Shown piece by piece: positions 30,470 to 36,528 of a stretch of 36,528 nt of DNA. Made by a program: the position numbers and the translations under genes. The notes under the pieces were generated by a model, which saw only the letters and a list, made by a program, of their open reading frames with translations, ran no database searches and had not been told where the DNA came from. Position 1 is the first letter of the stretch, and each line of letters opens with the position of its first letter. The stretch comes from Tubiluchus corallicola (taxonomy: Eukaryota; Priapulida; Priapulimorpha; Priapulimorphida; Tubiluchidae), in assembly GCA_030141605.1 (NCBI GenBank), contig JAQGDQ010001524.1, positions 1-36,528 on the forward strand, read 5' to 3'.

Positions 30470-31318
30470 GTGATAACAGTAAAATAAACCAAATATGCTA
30501 AATGACTTGTCTTTTCCTTTAACTAAATATTCATGTAAACTGAAAAGATCAGTTACATAGCTGCGCCACGTGACTAGGTTCAATGACATAGAAACAACAT
30601 AAAGCATTTGATAGAAACTTCTGGACAGACGGACAAACAAACAAACAAAGAATAAACCAAATAAATAAACCAGTAAAATAAACCAAACATGCTAAATGAC
30701 ATGTCCTTTCCTTTAACTAAATATTCATGCAAACTGAAAAGATCACCACGTGACTAGGCTCAGTGACAGAGAAAAAACATGAAGCATTTCATAGAAACTT
30801 CTGGGCAGACAGACAGACAAACAAACAAACAAACAAACAAACAAACAAACAAACAAAGAATAAACCAAATAAATGAACCAGTAAAATAAACCAAACATGC
30901 TAAATGACGTGTCCTTTCCTTTAACTAAATATTCATGTAAACTGAAAAGAAAAAACATAAAGCATTTCATAGAAACTTCCTGACAGACAGACAAACAAAC
31001 AAACAAAGAATAAACCAAATAAATAAACCAGTAAAATAAACCAACCATGCTAAATGACTTGTCTTTTCCTTTAACTAAATATTCATGTAAACTGAAAAGA
31101 AACAACATAAAGCATTTCATAGAAACTTCCTGACAGACAGACAAACAAACAAACAAAGAATAAACCAAATAAATAAACCAGTAAAATAAACCAACCATAC
31201 TAAATGACGTGTCCTTTCCTTTAACTAAATATTCATGTAAACTGAAAAGAAAAAACATAAAGCATTTCATAGAAACTTCTGGACAGACGGACAAACAAAC
31301 AGACAAACAAAGAAAAGA
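30470..31318. repeat. ~145-216 bp minisatellite with nested (CAAA)n
   Basis: Five units share AAATAAACCA, TGCTAAATGAC, TCCTTTCCTTTAACTAAATA, TTCATGTAAACTGAAAAGA and CATAGAAACTTC. AAATAAACCA recurs near 30481, 30676, 30892, 31037 and 31187. Length varies because the embedded (CAAA)n/(CAGA)n run differs and because the segment containing CACGTGACTAGG is absent from the later units. The 187-codon minus-strand frame across it mirrors the repeat and is not a gene. Confidence 0.93.
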
Positions 31319-31937
31319 TCATAGCTGAAACAGATAAAATGTAAATAGAATGGAACTTCGTAAAACAGATTTACCATCCATATAAAAAGTGGGATTATGT
31401 AGATTAAATTTGAGGAAGAGGTATTCAGAGATTAAACGATACTGCTGATTTAAGTCGAGGCTGGAGTTATTGTTGTGCCTATCGTACCCAGGGAAGTATT
31501 AATCATCTATATAAAGCTGACACTCGGCGCTTCTGGCCTGCCACGATCAACGTCAAGACTTTCTATTCTGTATGATTTATGTGATAATAATTATGGGAGG
31601 CGCGTAGAGTCCAACAACGCAACTTCGGTTCATTTAGCCAATCCATCATCGACCAGGTCTAGTCATTTGCACTAATGCACTGGCACAAATACACGCAACC
31701 TTTCTGTTGTTCTGTTCGTGCGCATTTGTAACGAGATGATGCAGACATTTCAATTATTAACATCAATCCTTGGGGTCCAGACGCCACCAACCAACCAACA
31801 AACTTCCGGAAATACAACATTATACAGAGCAGGCTTAACTAGGCAAACTAGGCACTACTAGGGCGCAAAATTCTAGAAGAAATTCTTTAATTTTTAAGTT
31901 TACCATAAGTAATAACATAATGTATGTGTAATTGGTC
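31319..31937. other. 3' flank, nothing recognised
   Basis: A 66-codon frame at 31475-31675 has no recognisable domain. No shared repeat was found. Confidence 0.4.
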
Positions 31938-32640
31938 AAAGGACAAGAAAAGGGGTACCGGAAGTAGGTTTCAGAAAAGTCGCCTTAAAAATTTATATTA
32001 CTTTACAACATTTTGATGCATATATTTTATATGTTATATGTTAAAAGGAATTTTTGTTTGTTTTCATTTTATATCTCCCGCAATACTGCTCCTACGGCGC
32101 CATTATATGACGTCATGTGCGCAAACGTAAATCAGGGAAAGAAAAGGAAATGTTAAATTATGTCCCAAAAAACTTTCCGGCAAATCTATATTATTTAGCA
32201 TTTCGCTAACCTACTGGAAAGACTTATGTAACTAGAAATAATAATTTAAAACGTTCGTAGTAAAATGTCGTTGACTCACCTCCAGGGTGCACCACTCACT
32301 CACCAAAAGAGTGTTTCTAACCTCATTGACAAGATACAGTAATTTAAAGTTGCAGTTAGTAACATGTATGCTACAAATGCTATTTTTCAAACTTCACGCA
32401 ATGTTGTCTAAACTTGTTTCAAACGACCGGCCACTAAAATGGCTGCGCCTACTGCCGACGCAAGTCCTGCCTGCAAAAAGGCAGTAATTAAGTGGTATAA
32501 ACTTTCAAGACGAATTTTTAAGCTTTATATAAGTAGAGGGTTGCTTGTATTTTAAGCGCCCAACGCTTTAATATGAAATGAACTAATACGTTATTTTAGT
32601 ATCAAAATAAACCGCAATAGAATGGAAGCCTTCAGTACCG
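31938..32640 (+). repeat. Dispersed ~0.7 kb repeat, copy 1
   Basis: It begins AAAGGACAAGAAAAGGGGTA and shares with 33866-34555 the blocks ATGTTAAATTATGTCCC, GGAAA.ACTTATGTAACTAG, GGGTGCACCACTCACT, AATGGCTGCG and TTTAAGCTTTATATAAG. The last part (AAGCGCCCAACGCTTTAATA to GGAAGCCTTCAG) matches the reverse strand of 36055-36388. A TGACGTCA site occurs in it. No coding capacity or clear inverted ends. Confidence 0.85.
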
Positions 32641-32744
32641 CAATATAGATATAGAACACGATACTGGCAGATACCGAACAGCAAAAAAGATATATTTAAT
32701 TGTTTATTTATTCATTCATTCAGTCATTTATTCACTTGTTGATA

Positions 32745-33083
32745 GTTATATAAAAAATGACGGTAGCCAAAGTGTTGAAAAACATAGATCAGTTTAAAAA
32801 TGAGTTGTAATCGTTTTGTGCATATTATATTCAACTATGTTCAATATTGTGCTGTGCATGTATATCATATATATGTTTGTTTATTTATGTAAATAAATAT
32901 ACGTATACTTGTACTTTACTTTTTAAAGCTTCAGTAAAGTTTAGATAGCCAAAACAGTTACGGCAGCGACACAGCGTAACATTGAACATAGCTGAATATA
33001 ATACGCGCAAAACGATTGCAACTCATTTTTCAACTGATTTGTGTTTTTTCAACACTTTAGCTATCGCCATCTTTTGAAATAAC
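32745..33083. mobile_element. Foldback element, ~110-bp arms
   Basis: Left arm 32745-32856 and right arm 32970-33083 are imperfect reverse complements. Left AAAGTGTTGAAAAACA, AAATGAGTTGTAATCGTTTT and CAACTATGTTCAATATTG pair with right TGTTTTTTCAACACTTT, AAAACGATTGCAACTCATTT and CATTGAACATAGCTG. The loop is about 113 bases of AT-rich DNA. No open frame. Confidence 0.88.
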
Positions 33084-33865
33084 CGTCAATAAATAAAAAC
33101 AGTAAAAAATTATACCCAAAAAATTGGTAGTGACGGTGCTGTCAATTTTTAAATCGACAGCTCATTATCAAAAATTTTGGATAATTTTGCCTAATAATTA
33201 TTTTTGCCACCACTGCAACTTTTGTCTTTATTTACTTCGAGTCGTGTTTCTTTTCTGTACTAATCAGACACAATTTTACAGGAAACTTTTTCATCACATG
33301 TCCGAAGCTGACGTTTGTTAAATAATACATTGATTATATATAAATCATTGTAATCATTGTAAATGAAATTAATTGAATTACTATTCTGAAACCTTTACAA
33401 TCAAAACAAACGCCGCGATGCACACTCAAAAGGGACTCCGGGAGAGGTTTTTCAGCGTGCTTGTTGAAGCTGTAGAAAGAGGTGATCAGGACCAATGATT
33501 ACGCAATGTATCCGGCTAACCAAATATTAGGCTCCGTTATCTAAACATTAAGCTTTATTATAACTCTGTTTGCACAGGCTCGAGTTTTGCTTGGCCGTTT
33601 TATTGAAGATCAACATCTAAAGTGACTCAGTCAGGAGATATTTGAAAGAGAGAACGTTTGTTTTACCTGAGAATATAAACGGAATATGGATTACATTTAC
33701 CTAGGCAGGTGTGGACCTATTTGCAGTTGCATTTTCTTTACCTATACAATAAGTTAATGAAATATCTGTGTCTATTTTCGTCTATTTTACTTCAACCGTA
33801 GTGAATAAAACAGTTTTTTTACCAAACGTTAGCAAGACACGAGACCTCCATGCTTAAAAAGCCTT
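33084..33865. other. 3' flank, nothing recognised
   Basis: A 65-codon frame at 33124-33321 has no domain. No repeat copies were recognised until 33866. Confidence 0.4.
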
Positions 33866-34555
33866 AAAGGACAAGAAAAGGGGTACCTGAAGTAGGTTTC
33901 GAAAAAATTACCTTAAAAATTATATTACTTTACGGCAGTTTTATGCGTATATCGTACTCGCGTTGAAAGGATTTTTTGTTTGTTATTTTTTCAATCTCCC
34001 GCAAGACTGCTCCGACCTCACCATTACTAATGATGACGTCACCTAAACAGGGGAAGAAGAGGCAATGTTAAATTATGTCCCAAAAAAACTTTCCATGCAA
34101 ATCTAAGCTACTTAGCTTTTCGCTTACCTGCTGGAAACACTTATGTAACTAGAAAAGAAAATTATTAATTATTTAAGATGTTTTCACCAATTGGTAAAAT
34201 GTCGCTGACTCATCCTCTAGGGTGCACCACTCACTAATAAAAAAAACGTATTTTTAATCTTATTGACAAGATACTGTAACTTTAAATTTTATTTATTTAG
34301 TGACGTGTGCACTACGAATTCTCTGATTATTTTTTCAAACTTTACAAAATGCTATCTAAACTTCTTTCAAATGACCTGTCGAGAAAATGGCTGCGTCTAA
34401 CGGTCATCCCAGGAGTTTAAATTTACATGTTTTATACAGCGTAACTGCCGATTGAAATCCTGCACGCAAAAAGGCAGTATGAAAGCGATATAAAATTTCA
34501 AAACGAATTTTTTAAGCTTTATGTAAGTGGAGGGTTTTCTTGTGCTTTAAGCTGC
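33866..34555 (+). repeat. Dispersed ~0.7 kb repeat, copy 2
   Basis: It runs from AAAGGACAAGAAAAGGGGTA to the GTGGAGGGTTTTCTTG region in the same order as copy 1, with numerous substitutions and small indels. TGACGTCA is conserved. It lacks the final ~80 bp of copy 1. Confidence 0.85.
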
Positions 34556-34906
34556 AACTTGTACTAACCAGTAGGATAATCCGCCCCCTGGCTGTAGTAC
34601 ACTTTATATTTTAACACTTTTATGGCTTCATTTTTAAAAAGATTTAATAAATGGGCTGATGCCGTAGACACGCCAATGTTGGACAAATATATTCGGGCAT
34701 TATATAAACGCAGCACTTCTGCTTTCCTTTAATAATAACAATATTGATAAATTATTATTAGTCGATATTAGTCATAAATTTTGGAGTAAAATAAATTTAA
34801 AATAGTTAAAAATTTTACTCAGTCAGCTAAACCTATTACATAAAATTTGTTACGTTCTTACAAAATGCATTCTTCATACATAAAGAAGAAAAACTGTTTA
34901 TTTACC
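34556..34906. other. AT-rich 3' flank, nothing recognised
   Basis: About 350 bp of AT-rich DNA between two repeat families, with no coding or RNA feature seen. Confidence 0.4.
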
Positions 34907-35221
34907 ATTTTGTCATTTCCAGTGAAGCCTGAAGCTCATTTTCCGTACGACAGTCGCTGTAGGTCAAAGGTTAAGCATGTCACAGCAACCTGTCTTAACT
35001 ACAACCGTCACGTGACTTGTGGGTGAAGGAAAGTGGTCTGTCGCATCAGTTCAGCAACTCCAGTATTTTGTCATTTTCAGTGAAGCCTGAAGCTCATTCT
35101 CCGCACGCGCAGTTACTGTAGGTCAAAGGTTAAGCATGTCACAGCAACCCGTCTTAACTACAACCGTCACGTGACATGTGGGTAAAGGAAAGCCGTCTGT
35201 CTCATCAGTTCAGGAACGCCA
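34907..35221. repeat. ~158-bp tandem duplication inside the AGGTCAAAGG element
   Basis: ATTTTGTCATTT.CAGTGAAGCC begins at 34907 and at 35065, and AGGTCAAAGGTTAAGCATGT begins at 34961 and 35120. Both units carry TCTTAACTACAACCGTCACG. The copy at 16638 has a single unit, so the duplication belongs to this copy. Confidence 0.92.
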
Positions 35222-35652
35222 GTTGTTTTACGTGGACTTTACTAGCAGGATCTTGCTTGGAAACAAGAATAAAATGAACTAGGTAAGGTTCCAGCTAGCT
35301 GTTAAAATTGTTACAGTTACAATAGCATGGGCTGCATTTGCAAGGATGGTGTAGCGCACGCAGGGAAGGCTATAGTCATCAGTCCATGCTGAACTTTATA
35401 GCACAATAGTGGCTTGGTGAAACAACACTGTTCTCCACTTATTGAATACAGCTTACATATAGCAATAATACTTTCTTAGCAATATTAAAAGAACAGTACA
35501 CAAATACTGTACCAGTAAAATACTAGTATAGCATATTAAGCAGCTATCATTATTAATAATTATACTAAATTAACACGATTATATGTATGTATATATTATA
35601 TGTATGTCAAGCGTGCACAAATGCGCTGTCTAGTACACTTGACCTTTGACCT
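34961..35652. mobile_element. Dispersed element with inverted AGGTCAAAGG motifs, copy 2
   Basis: It starts AGGTCAAAGGTTA (34961-34973, repeated at 35120) and ends with TGACCTTTGACCT (35640-35652). The latter is a perfect AGGTCA-A-AGGTCA direct repeat on the minus strand. Relative to copy 1 at 16638-17073 it has a 158-bp duplication on the left, only one 44-bp unit, and about 265 bp of extra AT-rich DNA (about 35340-35605) before the right end. Confidence 0.78.
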
Positions 35653-35807
35653 TTTGTCGATCACCATCAATCTTGGGACAGTGAAGTGGCCTATTATGAT
35701 AGTAAGTGCTTGCAATTACAATAAAGACGTTAGTAAATAGAAACACAGAAGGCAAAACGTGGAAGACAAGAACACATTAAAACTTTAAACGACACGAAAA
35801 CCCTTTA
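35653..35807. other. Flank of the AGGTCAAAGG element
   Basis: The first ~60 bp still resembles the sequence right of copy 1 (17074-17126), so the repeat may extend past the inverted motif. Nothing else seen. Confidence 0.4.
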
Positions 35808-35985
35808 ACCCTTTACTTGCATGAAGCTAAAAAATTCCTCTAGAAACCTTGATCACTTACGTACTGTTTTGTTGCATCCAGCTCTTGTATGATGTAACTT
35901 TAAACAAATTTTGTAAAATTTAAACTCCACCGATTTTGACGATAGGTCATTTGGAACAAGTTTAGATAACATTGGGTAACATTGC
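35808..35985 (-). repeat. Dispersed ~0.7 kb repeat, diverged fragment (copy 3, reverse)
   Basis: In reverse orientation it matches about 34345-34530, for example AGGTCATTTGGAACAAGTTT against AGGTCATTTGAAAGAAGTTT in the reverse complement of copy 2. Divergence is higher than between copies 1 and 2. Confidence 0.7.
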
Positions 35986-36054
35986 AAACTGCTTCATTGG
36001 CGAATCTTTTTTTCTGTTCAATGTCTGTCAGTCTTTTTACCCTTCGTGTTCTAT

Positions 36055-36388
36055 ATTAGGGTCCTGAAGGCTTCCATTCTGATACGGTTTATTTTGATAC
36101 GGAAATAACTTACGTATTAGTTCGTTTCATAATAAAGCGTTGGGCGCTTAAAATACGAGAAAACCCTCAACTTACATAAAGCTTGAAAATTGGTGTTGAA
36201 ATTTTATCACACTTACCTACTGAATTTTTGCATGCAGGGCTTGAGTCGGCAGTAACGCTATATAAAACGTGTTACTTTAAACTCCCGCGATGACTGTTAG
36301 GCGTAGCCATTTTAGTAGTAGGTCGTTTGAAACAAGTTCAGACAACTTTGCATGAAGTTTGAAAAAATAATCACAGCATTCGTAGCGC
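36055..36388 (-). repeat. Dispersed ~0.7 kb repeat, copy 4 (reverse, partial)
   Basis: In reverse orientation it matches the 3' half of copy 1, including CCTGAAGGCTTCCATTCTGA, AAAGCGTTGGGCGCTTAAAA and GGCGTAGCCATTTTAGTAG. Homology ends near CATTCGTAGCG at 36388. Confidence 0.82.
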
Positions 36389-36528
36389 CCTCTTCGCTAA
36401 CTAAGCAAAAGTGACTTCATATTTGGTACTAAACGCATCCAGTAGTTCCTATCTGATATGAAATGCGTCAGTCTTAAATATTCGTACATCCATATTTTTA
36501 AACTGTCATTTATTACTAATATCTAATG
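36389..36528. other. Window end, nothing recognised
   Basis: About 140 bp with no feature recognised. Confidence 0.4.

Noticed and set aside
30743-31306. 187-codon minus-strand frame with internal repeats resembling a membrane protein
   Set aside because: The repeats coincide with the minisatellite units and embedded (CAAA)n runs. Hydrophobicity reflects AT-rich composition.

Overview
The window is eukaryotic, AT-rich, repeat-dense DNA with one convincing protein-coding exon. The exon at 14562-14959 (+) encodes a labial/Hox1-class homeodomain and C-terminal tail, ends in TAA, and starts at a canonical 3' splice site. No upstream labial exon was found, so positions 1-14561 are best read as the 3' part of a very long intron and 14960-36528 as 3' flank. 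A protostome-type Hox1 homeodomain, a long intron and abundant LINE, MITE and foldback debris suggest an arthropod with a large genome, perhaps a hemimetabolous insect such as a cockroach. Species is inference; only the Hox1 class is firmly seen.

Intron, 1-14561: microsatellites, a ~0.9 kb foldback element (1412-2327), a 24-bp minisatellite (2621-2930), two copies of a ~600 bp TTAA-flanked element (6687-7296, 8875-9342), two arrays of a 52-bp satellite (7508-7975 and ~9816-10612), and pentanucleotide and tetranucleotide arrays (11590-12190). The second 52-bp array lies inside one arm of a foldback element bounded by perfect 31-bp inverted repeats (9445-9475 / 10615-10645). A non-repetitive segment at about 12430-12850 has six CAGGTA hexamers in 231 bp and is the best candidate cis-regulatory element. 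Two antisense LINE C-terminal remnants (12939-13712) lie just upstream of the homeobox exon.

3' flank, 14960-36528: a short putative 3' UTR, then a tandem-repeat element bounded by 13-bp inverted repeats (15424-16072). Two copies of an element with inverted AGGTCAAAGG-type motifs follow (16638-17073, 34961-35652). Also present are a Tc1/mariner-like MITE carrying a transposase tail remnant (18258-18512), a 5'-truncated LINE with a ~30-bp target-site duplication (18758-18928), and nine exact-length 83-bp repeats (19273-20037). Further copies of the TTAA element lie at 20812, 25176 and 26398. There are several more foldbacks, a piggyBac-like MITE (24694-25146), two more LINE 3' ends with microsatellite tails (22398-23158, 27221-27882), a minisatellite (30470-31318) and four copies of another dispersed repeat (31938 to 36388).

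There is no operon or multi-gene pathway here. The working unit is one Hox exon with its intron and 3' flank, and the rest is almost entirely mobile-element and satellite sequence whose repeat boundaries can be read directly. All identities and counts are by eye, without database searches.
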